Shown here one piece after another: positions 24,201 to 35,102 of a stretch of 64,000 nucleotides of DNA (position 1 is its first letter; every line of letters starts with the position of its first letter). The position numbers and the translations under genes are program-made. The notes below the pieces were generated by a model. The model had not been told where the DNA came from, did not search any database, and saw nothing but the letters and a program-made list of their open reading frames with translations. Source of the stretch: Alitta virens (Eukaryota; Annelida; Polychaeta; Phyllodocida; Nereididae); NCBI GenBank assembly GCA_932294295.1, contig OW028580.1, positions 7,531,374-7,595,373 on the forward strand. Reading direction: 5' to 3'.

Positions 24201-25469
24201 AATTTCTGATCCTATGTCATAAAATCGAAAAATCATAAAGGAGCTAAGTTTAAATTACATGCAGCATATAAATATTGGCTATATTATCTAAACTTGTTAT
24301 GCTGTTAAAAATAGCCTGATATAGTTAGTCAAAAAAGTTCTATATATGAGCATTCGTTATAGAATATTGACATTTTTCACTGCGTTTCAAGGTGTGGGAA
24401 TGTATGTTAATGTGCCTGAACTGGAAGGAATTGCCAGTGATCCAAACTGCCTCTATTATTTCCAACTGAACGGAGGCTTCAATGAAATCTTCGATCTCGT
24501 GTCATCCATTTCCGCAACTACTTGTAATGGTGAGGAAGGAACACATGTTTCAAGATATATCTATATGAAAAGTTAGCTGGGAGAAATGACAAAAGCAATA
24601 AGAGGGCAGAATGATCGAGAACTAATTGTTAAAAAAACGAAAACTTAGGATATAATTTTAAGGCTACTTGTAATAGTTACAAAAAAAAAGATATTTGAAA
24701 AGTCAGCCAGGGGGTAATTACAAAGTAAGGGGAAAACACAAAGATGGACAAATAATTGTGAAACATTTATTATTAAATATCAGTCTCAAGGAAACGTGCT
24801 ATAAGAATATGTGCAAATTTGTGCTGCAGAATAATCGCTAGGGAAAAAAAAGTAGGAAAGCATGAAAAATATGTTCTTAGATGCAGATTAAGTTATCTTT
24901 TTTCAGTCCCCATATATTTTGAGAAAAATGGAACATTGGTCAAACCAGTTGATCCTGGCTTCCCTTACAATTGTGAAATCACCTTGTCTCCAAATGGAAC
25001 CTCACTACAGGCATGTATAACAATAATATCATTATTTACATACAATGATAATTCATCAGTAAAATTATAGATGGAGGTGGACTACTGACTAAAGCATACA
25101 CATAATCGAGGTGATCTGTGTCTGAAAAGTGTGATTGAGTACCCAATGTTAAATTATTATTATTTTGTTTGCATCTTCTAAAATTTCAAATGAATGCTTA
25201 ATTGCATTTTATTAAAATTATTTCATTATTATTCCAAATCAATTTTAAAGGGTTCCTGGATCAGCAAATGCTGTTTCACATCCAAACCCTTGAGATAAAT
25301 GATTAAAAGCAATAAAATCGATTGAACCCAATTAAAACCACAAACAATTATCAACTGACAAAAAAAAATTTAATTTATCAATAGGACCCACAGTATGTCA
25401 TCTTCATTCATCACTTGTAGCATGCATTCTTTCTCTAAACTATGACACTGGTTTAAAAACTTGAATGAT

Positions 25470-25505
<36 letters not shown>

Positions 25506-27016
25506 GTCTGCTGACAGGGTGCTGTGGTAGTAATCATGCAATGCTTTCTTGTTTACACCAGTCAATTAGATAATCTGATAGAGATCACTAGAAAAGCAGT
25601 TCATCTGTTAGAGATCCACCAACCAATGCGATCATATGTTTGAAAGCATCAGCCATCAGATCATATGGTTAAGATCAGTAACTTATTTGACACAGCGCTG
25701 TACAGCTTATATAGAATCTACCCAGTGATTGACACGGTATTGTCATAAAGTTCCTTAATAATTGATAAAGTACTGTAGCAGTGGCTATTACCTAACCAAA
25801 TTAGCATTTTCTTCAATTTCAGCTCTCCACATCAAAGGGAAACCTAACACTATTCCTGTCCAATGTCACCTATCCCAGCGAGGCATACTATGACGCAAAA
25901 ATAGGTGTTAAGTATAACACCCTCACCTCAGTGTTTATCCCACCAACTGGTAGTAAATCTGATAGCATCATCTATTGTAGTATACTCAGCGAAGGCAAGA
26001 CAAACTTTACCATCATCATTGTACCCGGTCGTAAGTATTACATGAAATTACTTAGTATCCATGCAACATGCGGATGGTCATTTGTTAATTTTTGTCCAGA
26101 AAACACTCATAAAGGCCAAACATCCTGTCATCTTTGAGCTGTTTTTGATTCAGATCGGTTTATACAATTTTGGCATTGAAATATGTTGGCACCATATACC
26201 ATCTTAGATTAACTGTTTTTTCCTCAGCGATTACCTTCAACTGCCGAGAAGGTCGAAACCCTTGCACCAAAGAAAACATTGAAGATGGAAAATTCTACTT
26301 TCCTCATGATAATCCTAATCAGTATGTCCAGTGTGGATCTGTCGGTCAATGTTTTGACATGAGCTGTCCATCTGGACTGATCTGGAACCAAGATATTCTG
26401 ACTTGCGATTGGCCTCCTCCAACTGAGACTCCACCAGGCTGTAAGTTTCATTTTTTAAATCTGTCAATCATTTATTATTTTTCTTTTCATACAGTTGTTG
26501 AAAGTTCAGTAGGGCTGGAACACCAGCCAGTTTGAGACACCAATCACTTGGTCAGACAAAAACAAAAAACAAAGAAGGGTATGGAACCGAATACATGTAG
26601 GTTGATTCATCTGTTTTTTAAACAACTGAGGTTGGTGGGTGAGAAGGGCTTTGCACCATATAGGGCTGATCAGGATGAGGCGAATGATGAAGTAATCGTC
26701 CAACATGGTGTAAACAACATACTGAACAAAGCTGAAACCAATCACATAATTACAACGTGGTCTCCTTTTCCTAACCATTATAATTAAATAATGTTATTTT
26801 AGTATTATGACAGATCCCTTTGATTTTTTAGCTGGCTACACTTGTGCACCTCCAAATCCTTGCACCCGGGAGAATATTGCAAGTCGCGGATACTACTATG
26901 CCCACGTTGATGCAAATAAATTTGTCCAATGTGATGACCATGGTGGATGCTTTGAAATGCCTTGTTCTCCTGGAACCAAATGGGATGATGCTATCAAGAC
27001 CTGTAACCATGCTTAA
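18209..27016 (+). CDS. Secreted lysozyme-like/VWA/double chitin-binding protein, copy A
   Basis: Coding exons: 18222-18320 (exon from 18209), 19545-19691, 20294-20448, 21025-21158, 22390-22555, 22644-22721, 23679-23884, 24392-24529, 24907-25010, 25823-26030, 26228-26440, 26832-27016. They total 1833 nt, 610 aa. Order: signal peptide (1 to ~18); a domain at ~20-178 with A-Y-V-E-x-x-D-G-T-D and G-G-L-W-K-I-D, resembling lysozyme/SLT-like domains of invertebrate VWA proteins (inference); a VWA domain at ~185-375 with full MIDAS (D-E-S-G-S, G-G-T, L-T-D-G-G); a beta-rich N-glycosylated region at ~376-480; and two six-Cys CBM14 domains ending at the C-terminus. All introns are GT-AG except a GC-AG intron after 25010. 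The ATG is chosen because it follows the leader acceptor and begins a clean signal peptide. A chitinous-matrix or defence role is inferred. Confidence 0.88.
19545..21158 (+). CDS. Lysozyme/SLT-like N-terminal domain, copy A
   Basis: Exons 19545-19691, 20294-20448 and 21025-21158. The motif A-Y-V-E-T-L-D-G-T-D, about 18 residues before G-G-L-W-K-I-D, matches the layout of the catalytic Glu and the G-[LI]-[MW]-Q-[IV]-[DN] loop of SLT/goose-type lysozymes. D-W-x-x-V-x-Y-A-D-L-x-K-P-L-Y-S and Q-A-x-F-W-V-T-Y-F are also conserved-looking. Whether it has glycosidase activity is unknown; the Gln usual in the G-x-x-Q loop is Lys here. Confidence 0.55.
19905..20060. repeat. CCAGATAGCA-family repeat, intron of copy A
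   Basis: CCAGATAGCATCCC followed by a GGCCCGCAGTGGCTTGATGTTGG-like core; ends decayed. Copy B equivalent near 37357-37510. Confidence 0.45.
23005..23254. mobile_element. MITE (12718 family) carrying a nested LINE-tail insertion, copy A
   Basis: Arms TATACACCC...GCAGCCATGTTGGCA and TGACAACATGGCTGC...GTGTATA are inverted. Compared with the reversed 12718-12942 element, about 70 extra bases sit in the middle. They end in ATTCAG hexamers (tail of a - strand insertion) next to a TTTTATTT tract, as at LINE 3' ends. Copy B has the same nested structure (about 40470-40720), so both insertions predate the duplication. Confidence 0.7.
23336..23455. mobile_element. ~120-bp MITE with CCAGATAGCATTC inverted ends, copy A
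   Basis: Left CCAGATAGCATTCAAAATC and right GATTTGGAATGCTATCTAGG are near-perfect inverted repeats of about 18 bases. The centre has the GATGTGGGCC motif. Copy B: 40803-40917. Confidence 0.7.
25472..25500. repeat. (TA)n microsatellite, copy A
   Basis: Uninterrupted AT dinucleotide run in the GC-AG intron; slightly shorter in copy B (about 42938-42964). Confidence 0.9.
26228..27016 (+). CDS. Two CBM14 (peritrophin-A) chitin-binding domains, copy A
   Basis: Exon 26228-26440 encodes one domain and 26832-27016 the other. Each has six Cys in the CBM14 spacing, a P-C-[ST]-x-E-N-I start, and the aromatic F/Y-V-Q-C strand followed by C-P/S-x-G-x-x-W-[ND] near the end. One exon per domain suggests exon duplication. 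The stop follows the last Cys by three codons. No O-glycosylated linker is present. Confidence 0.9.
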
Positions 27017-27169
27017 ATTTGTGAATGTATTTGTGATTGTATGAAAATTTATAAACAAAAAAGTTTACATAAATTGCAATTGCCTTTTGTAACTGAGTAA
27101 TGATAGACATTGCATGAACAATGAGTGTCACCCTCAAACTTTGAATGGCAATTGTCTTTGTCGATAACC

Positions 27170-28180
27170 CATTATAAAATTTTCTGAGACTGCTTCTGTA
27201 CTGATGTGCTTTCAATTAAACCATTTAATAAAATTACATTCTATCTTATGATCCTTGAATAGGGGGTATACTTTGATTGCTGAATGCTGTGTTTACTAAA
27301 TATATGTACTCAATAAATTTTGAAAACTACTTCACCAATTTACCCTTCAATGGGAGCACAACATGAAACCCTATGATCTAATTGACATACATATACTCTG
27401 CTATTTTGGTAAGCATGTGGTTCTTGCTTAAACACAGAGTGAACAATGGTTAAACTGGCAGAGTAGAGAAATATTTCTGGGCAATACTTAATTGCATACT
27501 GCAGAATAAGTCACTTTTAGCTGCAAATGTAGTGTCAATAAATAATTTTGCTCATACTATCTATAGTTAATGTACAAAAAACATATTTTCAATTAACGCA
27601 GCATCTGCTTTAAGTACCCTTGAATGAATGACTTGAATTGCTTAGTCAATGAAAACTTAAATACACATAAACAATGTGATATAAAATCTGCATTGTTTAA
27701 TACAAAGTGCAGTTTGATATATTCTAGTCCTGCATTTAAAACCATTATTTTCTTGCATTTAATACCAATATTTTCTTGCATAGAAAGACTCAAGTTAATT
27801 AATAACTCTCACCCTTCTTTCATTTAATACCAGTAACTAAGCTACTGTGTTTATGTAAAAGCTACTGGCAGCAATCCAACTCTCTATTTCCACAAGAACT
27901 TGCCGTAGAGGGCTGCACTTTCCATATCTATCTGTCTGTCTATAATATTGAATTGTTTGGGTCTCATTTGTGCCATCTAGCAACTTGAGTGGGCTAAATG
28001 AATTGCAATAGCTGTTCCTAGGTCTTGTATGAAATATCTTATTAAATTATAAGTGCTTGTTTATCATTCAACAAAAGTACTCGTACTTGACTTGAGTACA
28101 TTTGAAACTAATCGTACTTGTACTCAAGTAAATTTTCCAAAGGCTGTACTTGTACTTGTACTTGCAGTATGGGTTGGTGG
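27170..28180. repeat. Gene-downstream repeat D1, copy A
   Basis: About 1 kb that resembles, with clear divergence, D2 at 30630-31808 in the same unit. D1 keeps the uninterrupted order of the sequence that is split by the retroelements at 49.4-63.2 kb. It contains GTACTTGTACTCG-type short repeats at 28075-28165. No gene seen. Confidence 0.7.
27227..27232 (+). terminator. Candidate poly(A) signal, copy A
   Basis: AATAAA 211 bases after the stop. In copy B a nearer AATAAA exists at 44518-44523, created by one base change (A has ATAAACA there). Confidence 0.45.
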
Positions 28181-28339
28181 TGTTTTTTTTATTTGTCACA
28201 CAAAGATGTGTACATCATGTGCTCTCTTTGGATGATTTGGTGGCCTTGAAAAAGGCCATACATTTTTTTATGAGTTTCTTGTTTGCTCTACTGGAACATC
28301 TACTGGAACAGGAAGAGGAATAGGAATAGGATAAGGTGA

Positions 28340-29118
28340 TTACTTCTTCGGAAACATCTGAGTCATAAGGAAGGATGAGTTCATTAGCTGGCTCATGTTG
28401 AGCAGAGTCGAACTGGCAGGAAAATTGTCACAGGCAGACAGCAAGGATCCCATTGAAGGAGGGTTCAAGGAAGAAGAACCAGGTACCACTAGAGAAGGTA
28501 CAGCCGAGAAGACACCCAATGAAGATGAAGGCCCTGGTCCAGAAGACTGATAGATACCTGCAGGCTGGCCCGTGGCAACTGAAGAAGAAGCTCCTGCAGG
28601 TGGGGTTGTTTTGTGAAATCTTGCAGGCTTCTCAAATCATATCATCTTGCCATGGGATGCTTCCTTCCTCTAAGTTGACATATTCCACCAAGTACAATTG
28701 TTGTAATTTGGCACTCAGGGTAGCATAGTTCCTTCCAATCCTATGTGGTGGCATTTCAGGAATTCTCCAGCTTCCCGTCAAGCCCAAGGATTGCCCTCAT
28801 GGGTGACTGGATCTTCGTAGTCAAGCATGTTGTTCTGGGTTGTCAGATATCTGATCCTTATGAGGTTATGGAGGCAGTAGCATGCAAGGACTAAAGATTC
28901 CACCATCTTGGTTTTCTTGATGTCAGGATACCAAAGGCATTCTCCACAATTCTTCTGGCTCTGGAGAGTGTGTAATTGTAGATCCTCTGCTGTTTGGTCA
29001 TGATGCGAAGAGGCAGTGGTTTCATCAGCCAGGTTCTTAAAGGGAAGGCATCATCCCCAATGATGAAGTATGGTACAGGTCTGTGGCTTCTCCACCAATA
29101 GGTGCCTTTTCATCCAGT
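28340..29118 (-). pseudogene. PIF/Harbinger (HARBI1-type) transposase remnant, copy A
   Basis: Reading on the - strand from about 29118: [19 protein letters not shown], then [23 protein letters not shown]. These are signature blocks of the DDE_Tnp_4 nuclease (including its second Asp). A frame change follows, then [11 protein letters not shown] and E-G-S-I-P-W-Q. An in-frame TGA follows, then a Ser/Pro-rich tail to TAA at 28340. The upstream part (first Asp, helix-turn-helix partner) is missing, so it is inactive. Confidence 0.82.
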
Positions 29119-29217
29119 GTTAATATCCATATTAAAGTGTTCAGCCCCTTGCAGCCTTGCTGTGCTAGACTCAAACTGTTGCAGCCACTGTATCCACTGC
29201 GTCCATAGCCAAATTAC

Positions 29218-30604
29218 CCACCTGCAGCCTAGGGCTAAATTTTCTCTGGGTATATTTAAAATCTAAATATTTTAGTGCAAAAACCCTAAATAAAAGCTGT
29301 TTAAAAGCAAAGTCTTTGGCGGGAGCTGTTGCTCTGTAGCGCCTCCCGTTTTTGAGCCGAGGAGACCAAGTTTCTGAAAGCTCCCACCCGCCACCCCACT
29401 TCCATCACTAACGATTTGGTATACAGGATCAGTACAAATGCCATTATTGATGTCATGCAGTATTAACAGATTGCAAACTTTCAGTGAAAACTCTTCAAAC
29501 CATGCATGATGAACACAACTTTTTGGAATGCAAAGTTTGGGCAAAACACTGACAGGTGGAAGCACTTGCTAACAGCATCAAGTCAAACTTTAGCCTGATG
29601 GGGGACCTGGTTGACAAAGCTATGAAAAGTGTCAATTCAATTCAAGTGAGACTTGTGAGTAATGTAAATGTAATGAAAAGGACACGATTAGATGGTATGA
29701 CTGAAAGTTATGCTATATGCAAGGTATCACTTGTGAGGGGGCTTAAATGCCCCCCCCCCCTGAATCTGAAGTGTTTTGTGAACCCCCATCCACATTTTGT
29801 GTAACTTCTTTCATATTGTTTTTTTTACAAGTCTCCCTTCTGGTCCCTTAATGGCCCAGCTATTTGCCCATTATACAACTGTTCAGAGAGGATTAGTTTT
29901 ATCATACTGGTTAGTTACACTGAAACAGAAGTCATATGTGGCAATGGCTGAAGTGTGAATAGATTCTATACTATTCACCTTTTGCCCTTTGTTTTTCAGC
30001 CCGTGTTTAGTGTTGAACCAGGAAGTTTCTCACAGACACATCTTCCTTATGAGGTCATCTTACCTTCTCTGACGTCATCAATCCACGTACACATCAGAAC
30101 GCTAGCTCCAGATGGTAAATTTTTCTCTATTACAGATCCCAGACTTTGAGCCGGGCAGGTGTATATTATCTTATCTCTTAGAAGTGGAGATAGGCCTAGG
30201 GGAGAGTGGGGAAGAATGAGACACTTTTTTCATTTTCAACTATGACAAAAAAATCCGGGCATAACTGGCTTCTTACCTCAGATGTTTTCCTTGTGTAAGA
30301 TTAAAGCATTTGTCTCATTGTTCCCCAACAGGTGGTGTACTGTAAGACAAGCTAAGGGGTAGAGTGAGACATGGCTTTATTGTACAACAAAAATACAAAA
30401 TGTATCCGAATACCCTTATTTTAGGTAGCAAGTTCCATTTGTTGTCCGTTGCTACTGGTCTAAAGCTAAGTAAGTTATTTTACCAGCAGTCAGAGGAAGA
30501 TGTAATGATGAGATGATAAGCCTTAAGGCCGTATGATGTTACACATATTACCTAATAGATGGGGTCATTCACTTTGCCTGGCATAGACACTGGGTACAAG
30601 GTAC
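29218..30604 (+). pseudogene. Degraded copy of laminin-like gene exons 5-6, copy A
   Basis: This 1.4-kb block matches 8347-9835, including intron sequence. Exon copies are 29485-29645 (161 nt, as in the parent) and 30000-30158 (159 nt). Each has one CGA to TGA nonsense change, at 29550-29552 and 30147-30149. Splice sites remain. Because introns came along, this is a DNA-level duplication and not a retrocopy. Confidence 0.9.
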
Positions 30605-30621
30605 AATCAATTCATTATTAA

Positions 30622-31808
30622 ATTTTCTGAGACTGCTTCTGTATGGATGCCTTGCAATTAAACTATTTAACAAAATCACATTCTATCTTATGATCCTTGG
30701 ATAGGCCTAGTTTTTGAAAGAGCATTAGTTTAGATTTCTGAATGCTGTGTTTACTAAATATATGAACACAATAAATTTTGAAAACTACTTCACTTATTTA
30801 CCTGAATTTATCACCCTTCAATGGGAGCACAACATGAAACCCTGCTAATTGACCTATATTGTATATAAATGACGTAGATGTACCCCTGCTATTTTGGTGA
30901 GCATGTGGGTCTTGGCACAGGCGCCTTCCAGCAGGAGCTATCAAGACATAGAATAAAGAAAGGTGGAGCACTGGGAATTCTTATGCGACAGTCTTGCGGA
31001 CAGAATTCAGGTCACTGGTGTTACCAATTGCGTCTGCGCTGCACTAAATCAGGTCCGAAACCATTTTTAGCCAGTCTGTGGCCTACAGGGCCTCAGGGGT
31101 TTCCCTAATAAACCCTGTGGGTGCCTCTGCTGCTGCTGTAAATGACCTACATTCTGTCCGCATGACTGTCGCAACTGTATTCACGTCCGAAAAATGCATT
31201 TTAACAGCCAAAAATGAGACAATATCCACTATGTTGCTTTAGATCAATAGGAAATATTGTTTACTTGATGTTACCAAAGAATCAGACATTTACATTAAGT
31301 TTAGTAAGAGCACCGGACCTTTGAATGAGGCCATGTCAACCTGCTCAGTGCATGAGAGAGGCACCTTGTTATTATATCTTGACATGTATAGCAATGAGCT
31401 AGACAGTGTCTGTGGTTTTGGTTAAACACAGAGTGAACAATGGTGAAGCTGGCAGAGTAGAGAAATATTTCAGGACAATAATTAATTTCATACTGCTTTT
31501 AACTGCAAATGTAGTGTCAATAAATAATTTTTCTCATACTACCTATAGTTAATGTAAAAAAAACATATTTTCTAAAGTTATGCAGCATCTGCTTTATAGG
31601 GGGAGCCACAAGTACCCTTGAATGACCTGAATTGCTTAGTCAATGAAAACTTGAATACACATAAACAATGTGATATAAAATCTGCATCGGTTTAGAGTAT
31701 AATACAAAATGCAGTTTGACATATTCTAGTCCTGCATTTAATACTATTATTTTTTTGCAAAGATAGAAAAGTTAATTGGGAACTCTCACCCTTATTTCAT
31801 TTCAAACC
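30622..31808. repeat. Gene-downstream repeat D2, copy A (truncated at duplication junction)
   Basis: Diverged relative of D1 with an extra ~500 bases in the middle (around 30880-31430), which contains an unsupported open frame. It ends at AAACCAG where copy B begins. Confidence 0.7.
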
Positions 31809-32726
31809 AGATAACACATTAAGACTCGATACCACTAATATTATCCATATACGACCATTAAAAACAGTAAAATTCTGTGTAATTAATTCTGCACCTTTCT
31901 GGATTTGCTCTTGAAATGTATTACTTTAGTGTCGACCTTCAAATAGATGAGCTCGTTTTCATAAAGTAGGCCAATATATTTGGAATTTGTTTTGTTTTTA
32001 TTCTAACAAACTTATAACGTACTGATTTAGTAATATTAGTACTCAGGAAGACAACCAAAATAGGCATTTTATTTATATTGCGCTTAATCGTAGAACACTC
32101 CTGGTCACGCTTGACTACTCACCAGCATACGTGAAGAGGCCAAAAAATTTTAAACATGTTTAAAACTTTGGTGGACGTTCTACGAGTGAATTGTTTACAT
32201 TATTTACGTAACTCACTGCAATCCACTCGGTGAGCGCTCTATGTACGTACGTGGCCATGCATAGCCATACGTAACCATATGTAGCCATACCTAGCGAATG
32301 TCCATCTGTATGTACTCGCCATCTACTAGCGTCCACTAGTCCACTAGCGTCCACTCGTAGAATACTCGTAGATCGCTCGTAAAACGCTCGGCCGACGTCC
32401 GTCGCCCACTCGTTGTCTTCCGTGCCCATCCTTGCCCATCCTTTTACCACTCGCACAGAGGTCTACGAGTGCCTAAATTTTGACGGATGTGGTCATACGT
32501 TGGTCTTGACAGATCATGACAGTGTGAACGCCCCTTAAGAGTGCATATATCTTATTCCTGTACACTGATTAATTGTCAGATGTGTTGTCTTGTCAGATAA
32601 CTAATAAGTGTTGGGTGCATAAATAAAGACAAAGTTACTAATTAATCATTGATATTATTTTACTCAGAGATAGTGAGACTGTGAGAATTTTACAGTTCTA
32701 TATCGACTAATTTCACCCACTTCCAT

Positions 32727-33757
32727 AAGTAATAGTTATATCCCCGAATAGGAGGGAGTTAACAAATCTTTTTGTTGCATCTGCGTTGGGATATAACCAA
32801 GGAAAAGTTAGTAAGCTCCTGACTATGAGGGATGTAACGAACTTATACTCCATGTCCATTAGGCATATTTGGTAAAATTTACTAATTTGTTTGATTGTTT
32901 GTCTTGTTTTGCTGCCTTTATTACACATGACAAATTCAGTTTGCACTCATGAGTCAGAAAAAATTTTCGTTGGGTTTTTCCCTGCTTAAAACAATAGGAA
33001 TACAGTCTGAGTGGAGTACAAATGTTATTAGATAAGAATAAGAAATAAAAATCAAAGTCAAGTGTGATTTAAATGAAATCGTTATAATTAATGTCTAAAG
33101 ATAAACTGCGTTATAGTTCCAATGAACTGCATAAGTGCTATTGAACTGCATTATATGCTACCTGGATAGTTTTCCTATTGTTCTGAGAGGGATATAACCA
33201 ACGAAAGTTTTAGTTATCTCCCTTGCCAGTGCAAACAGTTCCCTACTTGCGTAATAAGAGCAGTTGAACTAATCAAACAAATAAACAGATTAGTAAACAT
33301 GGCTAGTGGAGTATAAGTAATAGATAATGCCCGCGTTTTCTTTGACATGGGAGTTATTGCGAGGCGTTTGGATTGTTTGTGTTTATGTTTATCTATTACT
33401 TAATCATTAAGGCTGGGTTCACTATTTTGCAGGATCAGTTGCATAAGATGTTGCCTATTTTGCAAGACATTTGTTTGTTTGTTAAATGTTTGCTTGTTAA
33501 GTTTTGCCACAACATGTGCTCATATAAGTGTGACCATGTCCTCCCTGCTGTTCTTAGTACATGTGATATATCCCCCTGTAATCCAGGCTTCTGATTGGCT
33601 GTGGAAGGCAAACAGTGGTATAAGTTAGTTATATCCCTCATTGTCGGGAGTCGGCTAACACTTTTGTTGGTTATATACCTCCATCGATATATATACCAAC
33701 AAAATATTATTAAACTCCCTCCTACTCAGGATATGACTATTACTTGGCAGCCTTTAG
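32727..33757. mobile_element. Foldback DNA element, complete in copy B (~1.03 kb)
   Basis: Left arm from 32727 (AAGTAATAGTTATATCC...) is the imperfect reverse complement of right arm 33629-33757 (ending ATGACTATTACTTGG) over at least 110 bases. Sub-terminal inverted pieces (GGGATATAACCAACGAAA near 33188; TAATCAAACAAATAAACAG near 33270) repeat the arms again. No transposase frame seen. Confidence 0.72.
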
Positions 33758-34665
33758 TCTTGGCTGGCTCTGAGAAAACCATACCGAGGCCGGTTCTTTG
33801 CAAAAACCAAACAAAAAAAAGCCCAAAAAAACTGGATCTGTCTCAGATTTTAATGATGCCCTTTCTACTAACTCCTCAAATGAATTGAAAATATAAAGGC
33901 ATGTTTTGCCCAAAATAACTTTGGGGCTAAAATAGCTCTTTTAAAATGCAGTCTTCAGTATTGAAACATTCCCCCCATTAGATTGCAAAGATCGTTTTTG
34001 CGCCTGCAGTTTTTCAGGGTAAAGTGCCAATATTGAAGATTTTGTATTATAAGATAAGCCATAAACTCCTGAAATCAGTCACAAAATGATACAATTCTAG
34101 TGAAACTCTTCGCTTGTAAGTTTGGCTTTGATATTTATTGCAGTTCTAACAAAAATTAGCGAGTGTTCTGTACTACATTAGTTTGATAAATCTTGTTTGG
34201 AATATTAAAATATGAGGCGCTTCCCTGTGATAACAGGCCTCTTTAATGGAATCCATTTTAACCTTAGTGTAGCAGTTGTGGTATTTCCCAAACACGAAAC
34301 TGAAAAAGAGTATACACAATCAAATGAACCCAGCATGGCATGTGAACAAATCAATCCTGTTTCATATAAATATCTGAGACTATACTACTACTAATTTTCA
34401 GGAAGTAAAACAGAAAAATTATATCCGATATCATATGAACTGATTTCTCTGAAAGGAGATTTTGACAACTGATTTTGAAATTTAGTTTTAGAATTAGTAG
34501 TAATACATTTGTGTACCTTTTTTGAGTAATGTAATGAAACAACATGTCTGTTGAAAAAATGTTTGACAACATTTTAATTTAACTTCCAATCAGCTTTACA
34601 ACAGCAAAGAAACAGCAGGTGACCAAATATGGAAATAATCTATATTTCACTTCCAAGAAATGAGA
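33101..34665. other. 1565 bases present in copy B, absent from copy A
   Basis: Copy A goes straight from TCTAAAG to CAACTTTC at 17200-17206; copy B has this extra block, bounded by AG on both sides. It holds the right arm of the foldback element plus about 900 AT-rich bases (33760-34665) with no recognisable gene. Confidence 0.88.
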
Positions 34666-34803
34666 GCAACTTTCTAAAAAAACTAGTTTTTAACTATCTT
34701 GTCGATAATTCTCCTCAAGGAGGTGCCTGATTAATGGATGTCACACATTTTGGACAAGAATTATTGACAAGATCGTTAATCACTAGTTTTCTAGAAAGTT
34801 GCT
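34665..34803. repeat. Imperfect inverted repeat upstream of promoter, copy B
   Basis: Counterpart of 17204-17352; arms extend three bases further (GAGAGCAAC / GTTGCTCTC) because the left flank is retained here. Confidence 0.8.
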
Positions 34804-35043
34804 CTCGAAGATATCAACCATTCACAATTTTTTGGTCAAATGACGTCATCTGGTTTAAACTGGTTTATATTAAAAAAAAGAAAGGCAAAAGCCAAATAAG
34901 ACACAAACGGAATTTTAATGTGCACTGATCAAAGAAATGCTTATCAAAATATCAATAATGATTAATGAAGTGCGCAGTACGTGACTTATGAAGCGCAAAG
35001 TATGGTAAATTCCAACTTCCTTTTTTTGGATGATAAGCAAGGA

Positions 35044-35102
35044 TATATAAGCCGGCTGGAAAATTGGTTGAGGTGCATTGCTGGTCTTGCAGTACATCAC
35101 TG
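35044..35102 (+). promoter_or_regulatory. Core promoter and non-coding exon 1, gene copy B
   Basis: TATATAAG at 35044-35051; leader exon ends at 35102 before GTGAGT. Essentially identical to copy A. Confidence 0.6.

Larger units (their letters stand above)
15903..31808 (+). repeat. Segmental tandem duplication, copy A (~15.9 kb)
   Basis: Sequence starting AGATAACACATTAAGACTCG at 15903 recurs at about 31809 and stays near-identical to the end of the unit. The unit holds the complete chitin-binding gene, a Harbinger remnant and a dead copy of two laminin-like exons. The junction at about 31806-31810 joins the 3' end of A to the 5' end of B with only AG/AGA microhomology. Confidence 0.93.

Noticed and set aside
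26506..26787. Open frames on both strands in the last intron of the chitin-binding gene
   Set aside because: Intronic, overlapping on opposite strands, identical between copies only because the DNA is duplicated.
29485..30158. A second functional laminin-like gene after each chitin-binding gene
   Set aside because: Only two exons are present and each carries a stop codon; no other LamG exons follow.
33101..34665. B-specific segment as a new insertion
   Set aside because: It contains the matching arm of an element whose other arm is in both copies, and lacks its own inverted ends or target duplication, so deletion from A fits better.
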